A DNA stretch of 64,000 nucleotides, from NCBI RefSeq assembly GCF_016865585.1, contig NZ_JAESND010000010.1, positions 109,771 through 173,770 of the forward strand, in the 5' to 3' direction. The stretch comes from Jeongeupia naejangsanensis (GTDB lineage Bacteria; Pseudomonadota; Gammaproteobacteria; Burkholderiales; Chitinibacteraceae). The notes under the pieces are model-generated. The model searched no databases, was not told where the DNA came from, and saw only the letters and a program-made list of their open reading frames with translations. This document shows, piece by piece, positions 35,095-43,944 of the stretch (its first letter is position 1; each line of letters opens with the position of its first letter). Position numbers and translations under genes: made by a program.

Positions 35095-36158
35095 ATGAAC
35101 GCAATGCACTGCTCGCCGATCTCGAGCCGATCGCCATCAACGCCGAGAACGGCTCGCCACCGCCCCCCGCCGAAGTCGAAGCATTGCTGGCACGCGCACG
35201 CGCGGTCGGCGACGCACGACTCGAAGCGCTGGCCATGGTGACGCTCGGCCACGCTTGGCAGCATGTCGGCCGCCTGCGCGCCGCCCAGCAGGCGTTCCGC
35301 GATGCTGCGGCCTGTTTTGCCGCGGCCGGACACACCCGTGGCCGGATCGAAGCACTGATCGAGTTCGGCCGCGCCCGCTATGCCGCCGGTGAAGTCGCCC
35401 CGGCCCTCGATACGTGGTCGCAGTGCCTGGAACTCGCACACGACAACGGCGATGCCGACCACTGCGCCCGCGTCTGCCTTGGCGTCGGCCAGGCCTGCGT
35501 CGCGCTTGGCGATCATGCCGGCGCCTTGCGTTACCACGAGCTGGCGCTGTCGCTGGCGCGACCGCTCGGCCACGACCGGCTGACCTGCGAAGCGCTGATC
35601 AATGTCGGCGGCGATGCCTACCGGCTGCAGCAGGGCGACCGGGCGCTGACCGCGCTGGCCGAGGCCGACGCGCTGTTGCAGACCAAGGTGAACAACCGTG
35701 TCTGGGCCGCCGAAGTCCCCTACTATCGGGGACTCGTCTGCCTCGCCAACGGTGACCCCGACGCGGCGCTGTCCGCACTGGCGCAGGCGCGCACCGCGCA
35801 CTCGGCCAATCACAGCGTCTGGGGCGAAGCCCACAGCTGGTTCGCACTCGGCCAGGCCCACGAGGCCGCCGCCCAGCCGGCGCACGCCGGCGAGTGCTAT
35901 CAGGCCGCACGGCAACTGGTCCGGAACGCGGGGCTGATCGCGCTGCACCAGCAACTGCTCCGGCGTCTGGCCGCACTGGCACGCACGAATGACGACATGG
36001 TTGCTGCGCTGGGCTGGCTGCGCGAACTCGAGGCACTCGACGTTGCCCCGCCCGAAGTCCAGGTCCGCTGGAACCGCACCCAGCTGACCCGGCTCGGCGC
36101 ACTGGAAACGCGCAGCCGCATTCAGGCCATCCGGCTCGGGCAGACCGTGATCCAGTAA
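35091..36158 (+). CDS. TPR-repeat-like protein coupled to the degenerate GGDEF gene
   Basis: A 355-residue cytoplasmic, alanine-rich all-helical protein. Successive 35-40-residue helix pairs (for example RLRAAQQAFRDAAACFAAAG, LGDHAGALRYHELALSLARP, GDPDAALSALAQARTAHSA, AGECYQAARQLVRNAGLIAL) have TPR-type spacing. No catalytic domain is recognised. Its N-terminal helices resemble those of the upstream protein, suggesting that the pair arose by duplication with the GGDEF part retained only in the first. It is probably a scaffold or regulatory partner. It ends 6 bp before a terminator. Confidence 0.75.
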   Translation: MNERNALLADLEPIAINAENGSPPPPAEVEALLARARAVGDARLEALAMVTLGHAWQHVGRLRAAQQAFRDAAACFAAAGHTRGRIEALIEFGRARYAAGEVAPALDTWSQCLELAHDNGDADHCARVCLGVGQACVALGDHAGALRYHELALSLARPLGHDRLTCEALINVGGDAYRLQQGDRALTALAEADALLQTKVNNRVWAAEVPYYRGLVCLANGDPDAALSALAQARTAHSANHSVWGEAHSWFALGQAHEAAAQPAHAGECYQAARQLVRNAGLIALHQQLLRRLAALARTNDDMVAALGWLRELEALDVAPPEVQVRWNRTQLTRLGALETRSRIQAIRLGQTVIQ

Positions 36159-36163
36159 AAAAA

Positions 36164-36187
36164 AACCGGGCACATTGTGCCCGGTTT
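36164..36187. terminator. Bidirectional terminator between TPR-like gene and porin
   Basis: AACCGGGCACATTGTGCCCGGTT is a perfect hairpin (ACCGGGCACA / TGTGCCCGGT), preceded by nine A and followed by T. It serves the convergent genes. Confidence 0.9.
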
Positions 36188-36213
36188 GAAGTCTAGGAAG
36201 ACGGTGGTACGGC

Positions 36214-37344
36214 TTAGAAGTCGGTGCGCAGGCCAACCGAGAACGCATTGCCATCCTGGTTCTTGAAGTCCGGCGTCAGCGAGCCCGAGTTGTTCTTGAA
36301 CTTGCCGTTCGTGTCGTTGTTCACGTTCACGAGGTAGGTGTAGAAACGGGTCTGCTTGGTCGCGTAGTACACCAGACCCAGCGACGCTTGCGCACCGCTG
36401 TTGTCGCTCACGCCCAGCTGGTCCTTCGACCAGGCGTACACGCCCTGGACTTCGAACTGGCCGAACTTGTAGTTGCCCACGGCGGCGTAGTTGTCCCAGT
36501 CCTGACCGGTCTTGCCGTCGTCGCTGTTGATGTGCTCCCAGCCGGCGCCCAGTTGCAGACCGAAGTCGAACTTGTAGCCCAGTGCCAGGTTGGTCGCCCA
36601 GGTCGACGCACCGCTGGTGGTGTTGGCGGCAACCGGCGGCGTGGCCTTCGGATCGGCATTGATGTGGTCGGCGCTGCTCAGGCCGGTGGTCTGTGCGAAG
36701 GTGCGGTTGTCCGAGTAGTAGTAACCCAGACCGCCAACGAAACCGTAGCCGCTGTACAGGGCCGAAGCGGCGTAGATCGGCGAATTGTTGCCTTCCTGCG
36801 CGTTCTGGTCGAGGCCCCACGAACCGCGGACCTGGAAGCCGCCGAACTTCGGCGAATCGTAGCTGACCGAGTTCTGCAGACGGCTGTTCAGCTGGGCAAA
36901 CACGGCGCCCTTGCCCTTGTAGTCGGCGGTATCGGCGAAGTTGTCGAACAGGCTCGACAGGTCCGACGAAGTCAGCAGGGTCTTGTAGGCGCTGTCGTAG
37001 TTGCCGAAGCGCACGGTACCCCAGTCGCCTTGCCAGCCGCCGAAGGTGTTGCGGCCACCCCAGGTGGTGTTGCCGGTGCCGCCGTTACCCGACGTCTTGA
37101 TCGCCGATTCGATCTGCCAGATCACCTTGCCGCCGATGTCGAGGGCATCCGAGCCCTTGAAGCCGAAGCGGGACGACTGGTCGATCAGTTGGACTTCGCC
37201 CTTGTAGTCCTTGCCACCGGCGTCCTTCAGTTGATCGTATTCGAGCGACTCGCGGATCGAGCCGTAGACGGTGACTTCCGCGTAGGCCGCGCCGGCGCTC
37301 AGGAAAGTGGTGGCAAGCAAGGCCGAAAGAATGGTGCGTTTCAT
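36214..37344 (-). CDS. Gram-negative porin
   Basis: A 376-residue outer-membrane porin with a signal peptide (residues 1-22, MKRTILSALLATTFLSAGAAYA), then the standard betaproteobacterial start EVTVYGSIRESLEY. Typical porin blocks are SSRFGFKGSDALDIGGKVIW, GGWQGDWGTVRFGNYDSAYK, SVSYDSPKFGGFQVRGSW and the terminal FSVGLRTDF with C-terminal Phe, which is required for assembly. It lies at the 3' end of the ssu-mop gene series (84 bp after the mop gene), so it may be a sulfur-starvation porin for sulfonates. That link is inferred from position only. Confidence 0.93.
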   Translation of the reverse strand: MKRTILSALLATTFLSAGAAYAEVTVYGSIRESLEYDQLKDAGGKDYKGEVQLIDQSSRFGFKGSDALDIGGKVIWQIESAIKTSGNGGTGNTTWGGRNTFGGWQGDWGTVRFGNYDSAYKTLLTSSDLSSLFDNFADTADYKGKGAVFAQLNSRLQNSVSYDSPKFGGFQVRGSWGLDQNAQEGNNSPIYAASALYSGYGFVGGLGYYYSDNRTFAQTTGLSSADHINADPKATPPVAANTTSGASTWATNLALGYKFDFGLQLGAGWEHINSDDGKTGQDWDNYAAVGNYKFGQFEVQGVYAWSKDQLGVSDNSGAQASLGLVYYATKQTRFYTYLVNVNNDTNGKFKNNSGSLTPDFKNQDGNAFSVGLRTDF

Positions 37345-37428
37345 CTTGTTGGATCTCCCTGTTATTTCAAACGGCCACCCTGCGGTGCTCGTACGGCACC
37401 GCTGCACTGGGCAGCCGCTCTTCGGTAT

Positions 37429-37644
37429 TTACAGCGTCGCGATCGACACCTCGGTCGCCTTGACGAAGGCAATGACCTCGCTGCCCGGAGCGAGCTTGAG
37501 TTCCTTGACCGAACGGGTCGTGATCACCGAGGTGACAATGCCGGCCGGCGTGGCGACGTCGACTTCCGACAGCACCGGGCCTTCGATGATTTCGCGTACG
37601 GTGCCGCGGAACTGGTTGCGTACGTTGATCGACTGGATGCTCAT
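37429..37644 (-). CDS. Mop/TOBE-domain molybdopterin- or oxyanion-binding protein
   Basis: A 71-residue single TOBE (Mop) domain: MSIQSINVRNQFRGTVREI, GPVLSEVDVATPAGIVTSVI, TTRSVKELKLAPGSEVIAFV, KATEVSI. Such molbindins bind molybdate, tungstate or similar oxyanions as hexamers. It lies 108 bp after ssuB and before the porin. Similar stand-alone TOBE genes sit at the end of ssu operons in pseudomonads (SsuF-type), where they are needed for sulfonate growth. The ssuF analogy is inference from position. Confidence 0.9.
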   Translation of the reverse strand: MSIQSINVRNQFRGTVREIIEGPVLSEVDVATPAGIVTSVITTRSVKELKLAPGSEVIAFVKATEVSIATL

Positions 37645-37752
37645 GGTGTTCTCCTGTTGGGTTGACGGTGCCAGATTAACCCGGCCCGCATATCACCCGA
37701 AGTAATTTGATTTTTGTTTTTTATTCCAAAACATCAAAAACTATTGTCAGCC

Positions 37753-38553
37753 TTACAAGGCCCAGCGCAAGGCGGTCGGCGCGATCGGCGGCAGCGGTTC
37801 GGGCTGCGGCACGTCGGGCTGCTGCACGCGCGCCAGCAACCGTTCCTGCAGCAGCGCAAAGTGCACGTCGCCGCGCCGGCGCGGTCGCGCCAGCGGCACG
37901 TCCAGATCGAGACCGACCCGGCCCTGCTCGACCAGCAGCACCCGGTCGGCGATCGCCACCGCTTCCTCGACGTCGTGCGTCACCAGCAGCACGGTGAAGC
38001 CGTGCCGGCGCCACAGCCGCTCGATCAGCTGCTGCATCTCGATCCGGGTCAGCGCGTCGAGCGCGCCGAGCGGCTCGTCGAGCAGCAGCAGCTGCGGTTC
38101 GTGGATCAGCGCCCGCGCCAGTGCCACGCGCTGCCGCTGACCGCCCGAAAGCTGGCTCGGCCATTTGCCGGCATGTTCGCTCAGCCCGACTTCGGCCAGC
38201 GCCGCATGGGCTTTCGGCTGCCAGTCGCCCTTGAGGCCGAGGCCGACATTGGCCAGCACGGTTTTCCACGGCAGCAGCCGCGCGTCCTGGAACATCAGCC
38301 GGGTGTCGAAATGGCCGGTATCGAGCGGACTGCCGTCGGCGCGCACCTCGCCCGACGTCGGCGTGTCGAGCCCGGCCAAAAGCCGCAGCAGGGTCGACTT
38401 GCCGCAACCGGAACGGCCGACAACGGCGACGAACTCGCCGGCGCGGATGTCGAGGTCGAGGTGGTCGAGCACGGTCTGTTCACCATAGCGGCGCGTGAGA
38501 CCGCGGATCGTCAGCGCGACGCCGAGGGCAGGTTCGAGGTGGGGAGAGGTCAT
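37753..38553 (-). CDS. ssuB: Aliphatic sulfonate ABC transporter ATP-binding protein
   Basis: A 266-residue ABC ATPase. Walker A is GRSGCGKS (residues 46-53), the signature [15 protein letters not shown], Walker [13 protein letters not shown] and the switch His is in [15 protein letters not shown]. The block [20 protein letters not shown] is characteristic of SsuB/TauB. It energises SsuC. It should be contiguous with ssuC, but a 593-bp gap filled by an inverted-repeat element separates them, so its expression may differ from the upstream ssu genes. Confidence 0.95.
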   Translation of the reverse strand: MTSPHLEPALGVALTIRGLTRRYGEQTVLDHLDLDIRAGEFVAVVGRSGCGKSTLLRLLAGLDTPTSGEVRADGSPLDTGHFDTRLMFQDARLLPWKTVLANVGLGLKGDWQPKAHAALAEVGLSEHAGKWPSQLSGGQRQRVALARALIHEPQLLLLDEPLGALDALTRIEMQQLIERLWRRHGFTVLLVTHDVEEAVAIADRVLLVEQGRVGLDLDVPLARPRRRGDVHFALLQERLLARVQQPDVPQPEPLPPIAPTALRWAL

Positions 38554-38609
38554 GGTTTACTCCTTGGTCGCACAGTTGATTGGCGGCCTTAAAATCAATT
38601 CGTTTTAAC

Positions 38610-39121
38610 GGTTTTGCGCCTGCGGCGCGGTGAAAAGCCTTGATGCCGGTTCCGCCCGGCGGACGGGTTCTTTTCTTGCTTCGCCAAGAAAAGGAACCAA
38701 AAGAAGGCGCCCCCGCATCCGCGCCCCGCTAAAGCGGGGTTCCCTGCGCTGCTCAGCCGTCACGGCGGGAATCGCAAACTCGCTGCGCTCAAACAGCGAT
38801 CCCGACTGCCCCGTGCCGACTTGCGCTGCTCGGCGCTTCTGAGGGGATCAGGGTGGTATGCCATTGCTGCGGGTGAAACGACGCCTGTATTCCACTGCAG
38901 TTGAGAGGAGCGGCCTTTCATCCCGTTCGCCAGCGCCGAGGAGTGGAGCGAGACGAGCCGGTTTGATGGCTTGGCTCGCGACCGATCGAGGGCAGCCCGG
39001 AGGTCCGCAGGCGCGGGTCGCCTTTGGGGTGAAGGGGGCTTTGGTGAGACAAAGCTCCCTTCCCGTTCGCGCGGCGGAACGCGCATCAAAACGCTTTTAC
39101 CCGCGCCGCAGGCGCTGAACC
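38610..39121. mobile_element. MITE-like element with ~60-bp terminal inverted repeats inside the ssu operon
   Basis: A 512-bp non-coding block between ssuC and ssuB. The left end (38610-38670) and the reverse complement of the right end (39059-39121) align over about 60 bp with only scattered mismatches. Both begin GGTT, then share GCGCCTGCGGCGCGG, AAAAGC, TTGATG and GTTCCGCC. Inside are further hairpins. No transposase-length conserved ORF is present; the short frames are not protein-like. No clear target duplication was found. It looks like a non-autonomous mobile or intergenic repeat element. Confidence 0.7.
38666..38699. repeat. Internal hairpin of the MITE-like element
   Basis: GGTTCTTTTCTTG and CAAGAAAAGGAACC are inverted repeats around CTTCGC, with one base offset. 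A second small hairpin, CCCCGCTAAAGCGGGG, follows at about 38723-38739. From memory, TTCTTTTCTTGCTTCGCCAAGAAAAG-type motifs recur in intergenic DNA of other beta- and gammaproteobacteria. Confidence 0.6.
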
Positions 39122-39146
39122 GCATTGCCCCAACGCTCCGCCAATC

Positions 39147-39914
39147 TCACTGATACGCCGGATGCCACCGCAACCACACCCGCTCCAGCCCCCGCGCCGC
39201 CACGTCGCTGCCCTTGCCGAGCACCGCGTACAAGAGGATCGCCAGCACCACCACATCGGTCTGCAGGAACTCGCGCGCATTCATCGCCAGATAGCCGATG
39301 CCCGAGCTGGCCGAAATCGTTTCGGCGACGATCAGCAGGATCCACGCGAAACCCAGCGCAAAGCGCACGCCGACGAGGATGCTCGGCAGCGCGCCGGGCA
39401 GGATCACGTCGCGGAACAGCGGCCAGCCGCGCAGGCCGTAGCTTTTCGCCATCTCGACGAGCCCGGTGTCGACCGAGCGGATGCCGTGATAGGTATTGAT
39501 GTAGACCGGGAACAGCGTGCCGAACGCGACGAGGAACAGCTTGGCGGCCTCGTCGATGCCGAACCACAGGATCACCAGCGGGATCAGCGCCAGCGGCGGG
39601 ATGTTGCGGACCATCTGCACCGTGGTGTCGAGCAGCAGCTCGCCGCGTCTGGATAACCCGGTGATCAGCCCGAGCACGAGCCCGAGGCCGCCGCCGATGC
39701 CGAAGCCGACCGCGGCGCGCCAGAAGCTCACCTTCAGGTGCGCCCACAGCTCGCCGGACTCTGCCAGTCGAACCGCGGCATCGAACACTGCGCTCGGCGC
39801 CGGCAGGATGCGGCTGGTGAGCACGCCGTGGGTGGCGAACCACTGCCACGCCAGCAGCAGCAGCGCCGGCACCGCCCACGGCGCCAGACGGCGCGAAATG
39901 GCAGCAATCGTCAT
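39147..39914 (-). CDS. ssuC: Aliphatic sulfonate ABC transporter permease
   Basis: A 255-residue inner-membrane permease with about six helices, opening with APWAVPALLLLAWQWFATHG and carrying the family start block SRILPAPSAV. The EAA loop is KSYGLRGWPLFRDVILPGALP, followed by LVGVRFALGFAWILLIVAET. It lies 9 bp after the ssuD stop. Downstream the operon is interrupted by the inverted-repeat element before ssuB. Confidence 0.95.
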   Translation of the reverse strand: MTIAAISRRLAPWAVPALLLLAWQWFATHGVLTSRILPAPSAVFDAAVRLAESGELWAHLKVSFWRAAVGFGIGGGLGLVLGLITGLSRRGELLLDTTVQMVRNIPPLALIPLVILWFGIDEAAKLFLVAFGTLFPVYINTYHGIRSVDTGLVEMAKSYGLRGWPLFRDVILPGALPSILVGVRFALGFAWILLIVAETISASSGIGYLAMNAREFLQTDVVVLAILLYAVLGKGSDVAARGLERVWLRWHPAYQ

Positions 39915-39923
39915 GGTGCTTCC

Positions 39924-41075
39924 TCAGCTCTGCGCGACCAGCTTCGGGGCTGGTGGCACGATGTCATTGGCGATCACTTCGCCGAACGGCCCGGTCAGGT
40001 TGACCTTGCCGGCCGGTTTCGCATGATCGAGCGGCAGCAGCGGGAACAGCAGTTCGGCGACGCGGTACGCCTCTTCGAGGTGCGGGTAGCCCGAGAAGAT
40101 GAAGTGCTCGATGCCCAGATCGGCGTACTCGCGGATCCGCGCTGCGACTTCGTCGGGGCTGCCGACCAGCGCGGTACCTGCCCCGCCACGAACCAGACCG
40201 ACGCCGGCCCACAGGTTGGGCGCAATCTCCAGATTGTCGCGCCGGCCGCCGTGCAGCTCGGCCATCCGGCGCTGGCCGACCGAATCGAAGCGCGAGAACG
40301 CTTGCTGTGCCGCGGCGATGGTCTCGTCGGTGACGTGCGAGATCAGCTTGTCGGCGGCCTGCCACGCTTCCGCGCTGGTTTCACGGACGATCACGTGCAG
40401 GCGGATGCCGAAACGCACGGTCCGTCCCTTCGCCTCGGCGGCGGCGCGTACCTGAGCGACTTTCTCGGCCACGGCCTCGGGCGGCTCGCCCCAGGTCAGG
40501 TAGACGTCGACGTGTTCGGCGGCCAGTTCGATCGCCGGTTCGCTCGATCCGCCGAAGAACAGCGGCGGGTGCGGCGTCTGCACCGACGGGAACAGCGCCT
40601 TGGCGTTCTCGACGGTCAGGTGCTTGCCCGAAAAATTGACCGTTTCACCGGCGGCAACGCCGCGCCAGATGTTCAGGAATTCGTCGGTGACCTCGTAGCG
40701 CTCGGCATGGGTCAGGAAGCTGCCATCGCCGCGCTGTTCGTCCGGATCACCACCGGTGACGACGTTGATCAGCAGCCGGCCGTTGCTGATCCGGTCCAAC
40801 GTTGCCGCCATCCGCGCCGACACCGTCGGCGAGATGATGCCCGGGCGGATCGCAACAAGGAACTTGAGCCGCTCGGTCAGCGGCGCCAGCGATGACGCGA
40901 CGACCCACGAATCCTCGCAAGAGCGGCCGGTCGGGATCAGTACGCCTTCGAAACCGAGCTGGTCGGCGGCCTGGGCGATCTGCTTCAGGTAGGCATGGTC
41001 GACGGTGCGGGCACCGATGGTGGTACCGAGATAACGGCTGTCGCCGTGGGTCGGCAGGAACCAGAACAACTTCAT
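39924..41075 (-). CDS. ssuD: FMNH2-dependent alkanesulfonate monooxygenase
   Basis: A 383-residue luciferase-like TIM-barrel enzyme that releases sulfite from alkanesulfonates using FMNH2 from SsuE. Family blocks are [72 protein letters not shown] and [20 protein letters not shown]. The length matches E. coli SsuD (381). The start [13 protein letters not shown] is set by homology; the same frame is open far upstream through ssuA. It lies between ssuA copy 2 (23-bp gap) and ssuC. Confidence 0.96.
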   Translation of the reverse strand: MKLFWFLPTHGDSRYLGTTIGARTVDHAYLKQIAQAADQLGFEGVLIPTGRSCEDSWVVASSLAPLTERLKFLVAIRPGIISPTVSARMAATLDRISNGRLLINVVTGGDPDEQRGDGSFLTHAERYEVTDEFLNIWRGVAAGETVNFSGKHLTVENAKALFPSVQTPHPPLFFGGSSEPAIELAAEHVDVYLTWGEPPEAVAEKVAQVRAAAEAKGRTVRFGIRLHVIVRETSAEAWQAADKLISHVTDETIAAAQQAFSRFDSVGQRRMAELHGGRRDNLEIAPNLWAGVGLVRGGAGTALVGSPDEVAARIREYADLGIEHFIFSGYPHLEEAYRVAELLFPLLPLDHAKPAGKVNLTGPFGEVIANDIVPPAPKLVAQS

Positions 41076-41098
41076 GATGCGTTCTCCAGCTGCGCCGC

Positions 41099-42028
41099 TC
41101 ATTGCGGTGCAAGTACGATGTCTTTGACGGTCACGGTTTTCGGAATCAGTTTCAGATCGGCAAAACGGTCGGCAATGCGCTGCTGTTCCGCGACGACCTG
41201 CGGATTGAGCCAGGTGACCCTGAAGCTCGGCCGGCGCTGCACTACGGTGTCGAAAGTCGCGGCGTCGAGGCCGACGGCTTTGGCAAGGATCTGCGCGGTT
41301 TCCTTCGGTTTCTGCTCGAGGAAATCGTCGTTGTCCGACAGCGCGTCGAATACCGTCTGCAGCAGCTTGCCCTGCTTGTCGGCAAAGGTTTTCGACGCCA
41401 GATAGAAGCTCTGGTTGGCGACCAGCCCCTGCCCGGTCGTCAGCACGCGCGGCTTCAGTGCCTTCTCGGCGGCGGCGTAATACGGGTCCCAGATCGCCCA
41501 GGCGTCGACCTTGCCCGACTCGAACGCGGCACGCGCATCGGACGGCGTCAGCCACACCGGCTGGATGTCGTCCCACTTGAGCCCGGCCTTGTCGACCGCG
41601 CGGATCAGCAGCCAGTGCGCGCTCGAGCCCTTCTGCAGCGCGATGCGCTTGCCCTTCAGATCGGCCAGCGTCCTGACCGCCGAATCGGCCGGCACCAGCA
41701 GCGCCGACGCCTGCGGCTTCGGCGGTTCGAAACCGACGTAGACGAGCTGGGTGCCGCCGGCCTGGGCGAAGATCGGCGGCGTGTCGCCGGTCATGCCGAA
41801 GTCGACGCTGCCGACGTTCAGCGCTTCCAGCAGCTGCGGCCCGGCCTGGAACTCGGTCCACTTGACCGTATGGCCCTGGGCGGCGAGCTGCTTTTCCAGT
41901 GTGCCGCGGCTTTTCAGCACGATCAGGTTCAGCGAGCTTTTCTGGTAGCCGATGTGCAGCTCGGCGGCCTGTACGCCGCCTGCGGCGACCAGTCCGGCGA
42001 ACAGCAGTGAAGTGAAATGGCGCAGCAT
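41099..42028 (-). CDS. ssuA: Aliphatic sulfonate-binding periplasmic protein, copy 2
   Basis: A 309-residue periplasmic solute-binding protein with a signal peptide (residues 1-21, [21 protein letters not shown]). It then continues [55 protein letters not shown], and [20 protein letters not shown]. It captures alkanesulfonates for SsuBC. It is a tandem paralogue of the gene at 42039, with a 10-bp gap. The GYQKSS...F mature N-terminus is shared, but the sequence is clearly diverged, suggesting different ligand range. Confidence 0.94.
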   Translation of the reverse strand: MLRHFTSLLFAGLVAAGGVQAAELHIGYQKSSLNLIVLKSRGTLEKQLAAQGHTVKWTEFQAGPQLLEALNVGSVDFGMTGDTPPIFAQAGGTQLVYVGFEPPKPQASALLVPADSAVRTLADLKGKRIALQKGSSAHWLLIRAVDKAGLKWDDIQPVWLTPSDARAAFESGKVDAWAIWDPYYAAAEKALKPRVLTTGQGLVANQSFYLASKTFADKQGKLLQTVFDALSDNDDFLEQKPKETAQILAKAVGLDAATFDTVVQRRPSFRVTWLNPQVVAEQQRIADRFADLKLIPKTVTVKDIVLAPQ

Positions 42029-42038
42029 GGCGGTCTCC

Positions 42039-42971
42039 TTACTTCTGCGACGCCAGCGCTTCCTTGACCTTGATCGGTTTCGGAATCAGCTTGAGTTCGT
42101 AGAACACGTCGGCGAGCTTCTGCTGCTCGGCAGCGACCTGCGCGGTCAGCGGCGTCACGCCGTAGCGGTAGCGCGAGAGCGCCAGTTCGACCACGTCGGC
42201 CGTCAGCCCCTGCTGCGGCGCGATGATCGCCGCGGCCTGGCCACGGTTGTCCTGCAGCCAGCGGCCCTGCACGAGCGTGTCCTCGAACAGCGCCTTGATG
42301 ATCTGCGGGTTCTTCTCGGCAAAGCCGCGCTCGGCGAGGTAGAAGGCGAAGTTGTTGACGGTGTCGCGGCCGTCGGCGAGCACGCGGGCGCCGATCTGCT
42401 TTTCCGCCGCGGCGAGGAACGGGTCCCAGATCACCCAGGCATCGACCGAACCGCGCTCGAACGCCGCACGCGCATCGGCCGGCGGCAGGAACACCGGCTG
42501 GATGTCGCCGTACTTCAGGCCGTTCTTTTCCAGCGCCTTGACCAGCAGGTAGTGGACGTTCGAGCCCTTGTTGAGCGCGACCTTCTTGCCCTTCAGCTCG
42601 GCCACCGACCTGATCGCCGACCCCTTGGGTACGACGATGGCTTCGGCCGCCGGCGCGGCCGGGTCGTTGCCGATGTAGACGAAGCGCGCACCGGCGGCCT
42701 GGGCGAAGATCGGCGGTGCTTCACCGACATAGCCGACGTCGATCGCGCCGACGTTCAGGCCTTCGAGCAGCTGCGGGCCGGCCGGGAATTCGACCCATTT
42801 CACCGTCGCGCCGAGCGGCGCGAGTTTCTTCTCCAGCGTGCCCTGGCTTTTCTGCAGCACGAACAGGCTGGCCGATTTCTGGTAGCCGATGCGCAGCGTT
42901 TCGGCCAGTGCAGTGGTCGACAGGGTCGCGGCGGCCAGCGCGGCAACGGCGGTAACGAGCAGGCGTTTCAT
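42039..42971 (-). CDS. ssuA: Aliphatic sulfonate-binding periplasmic protein, copy 1
   Basis: A 310-residue periplasmic binding protein with a signal peptide (residues 1-23, MKRLLVTAVAALAAATLSTT). It has LRIGYQKSASLFVLQKSQG, WVEFPAGPQLLEGLNVGAID, VGYVGEAPPIFAQAAG, and FERGSVDAWVIWDPFLAAAE. This is closer than the second copy to the E. coli SsuA pattern. It is the second gene of the ssu operon, 37 bp after ssuE. Two adjacent SsuA-type receptors probably share one SsuBC transporter. Confidence 0.95.
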   Translation of the reverse strand: MKRLLVTAVAALAAATLSTTALAETLRIGYQKSASLFVLQKSQGTLEKKLAPLGATVKWVEFPAGPQLLEGLNVGAIDVGYVGEAPPIFAQAAGARFVYIGNDPAAPAAEAIVVPKGSAIRSVAELKGKKVALNKGSNVHYLLVKALEKNGLKYGDIQPVFLPPADARAAFERGSVDAWVIWDPFLAAAEKQIGARVLADGRDTVNNFAFYLAERGFAEKNPQIIKALFEDTLVQGRWLQDNRGQAAAIIAPQQGLTADVVELALSRYRYGVTPLTAQVAAEQQKLADVFYELKLIPKPIKVKEALASQK

Positions 42972-43008
42972 GGTGTTCTCCTTGTTGGTATCGTTTTTTC
43001 GGCGCGGG

Positions 43009-43605
43009 TCAGAAGCTGATGCGCGCTTCGCGGATCTGCCGGTTCAGCTGGTCGGGGTGCAGCAGCACCTGGCCCGGATCGGGCAGATGCGCCAGCAGGC
43101 GCGACACCGCCTGCGTCAGCCGCTGCTCGATCTCGAGCGTCAGCTCGAGGTAGCCGTCGTCGCGCCATGTCAGCTCGCGTTCGGTCGCATAGATGCCGCC
43201 GACGATGTGGCGCGCCTTCAGCGAGGTCAGCACCGGCTGCAAGGCGTAATCGACGGCGAGCATGTGCGACGGGCTGCCACCGGTCGCCAGCGGCAGCACC
43301 GCGTGATGGTGCAGCGCGCGCTCGGGCAGCAGGTCGAGCAGCAGCTTCAGCGCGCCGCTGTAGGCGGCCTTGTAGACCGGCGTGGCGACGATCAGCCCTT
43401 CGGCGTCGGCGACGGCCTTCTGGAAAGCGATCACCGCCGGGTCGTCGAACTTGCCGTACAGCAAGGCTTCGGCGTCGAAGTCGCCGAGCGTGAACGGCCG
43501 GATGGTGATCCCGTAGGATTCGAGCAGGCGGGAGGCCCGGGTAAGCAGGCCATGCGAGCGCGATTTCGCGCTCGGGCTGCCGGACAAGGTGACGATGGTC
43601 GACAT
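43009..43605 (-). CDS. ssuE: NAD(P)H-dependent FMN reductase
   Basis: A 198-residue flavodoxin-like enzyme that supplies FMNH2 to SsuD. Family blocks are MSTIVTLSGSPSAKSRSHGL, EGLIVATPVYKAAYSGALK, LLLDLLPERALHHHAVLPLA and TGGSPSHMLAVDYAL. The pi-helix region around VYKAAYSGAL, with inserted Tyr, is typical of SsuE/MsuE. It is the first gene of the ssu operon. An unusually AT-rich stretch (about 43640-43730) upstream of the ATG is the probable promoter and activator (CysB/Cbl-type) region. Confidence 0.95.
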   Translation of the reverse strand: MSTIVTLSGSPSAKSRSHGLLTRASRLLESYGITIRPFTLGDFDAEALLYGKFDDPAVIAFQKAVADAEGLIVATPVYKAAYSGALKLLLDLLPERALHHHAVLPLATGGSPSHMLAVDYALQPVLTSLKARHIVGGIYATERELTWRDDGYLELTLEIEQRLTQAVSRLLAHLPDPGQVLLHPDQLNRQIREARISF

Positions 43606-43944
43606 CGCGATTCCTCTGGCGTGGACGCCATTCTTATTGACCAGAGGAAATTTAACCTTGCCAACTTATAACTAAAAATACCTAGTTGTTAGTCACTGAT
43701 AACCAAATGGAATCAAATTTGTCAGCCTGAAAGGTGACGATGCAGGCCGCGAGGCAGCCGGTGGCCGTCGCGATCCAGCCCCGCGACATCGCATGCCCGG
43801 CCCTCCGCTCATCGGCGGTCAGAAAGGACGAACGGCCGCGTTGGTCGCGGCCGTGTGACGCGCCGCGCGTCGCGATGACGCGCGAAATGCGGAGACGTTG
43901 CATGGGGAAAGTCGACGCAGCACCGGCGGGTACCGGGCGTGGCG
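43606..43944. promoter_or_regulatory. AT-rich ssu promoter region and intergenic DNA
   Basis: In this 339-bp gap the ssuE-proximal part (about 43640-43730) is conspicuously AT-rich (for example TTATAACTAAAAATACCTAG) in a 65-70% GC context. That is what a CysB- or Cbl-type activator region looks like, but I cannot place -35 and -10 boxes securely. The other half contains a hairpin (separate entry) and no credible gene. Confidence 0.55.
43829..43852 (-). terminator. Possible terminator downstream of the serine hydrolase gene
   Basis: ACGGCCGCG / CGCGGCCGT inverted repeat around TTGGT. On the minus strand it is followed by a modest T-rich tract (TCGTCCTTTCT). It is 93 bp beyond the hydrolase stop. 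Confidence 0.45.

Noticed and set aside
38630..39125. Short ORFs inside the ssuC-ssuB gap as genes
   Set aside because: They are Arg/Ser-rich, lack ribosome sites and lie within the inverted-repeat element.
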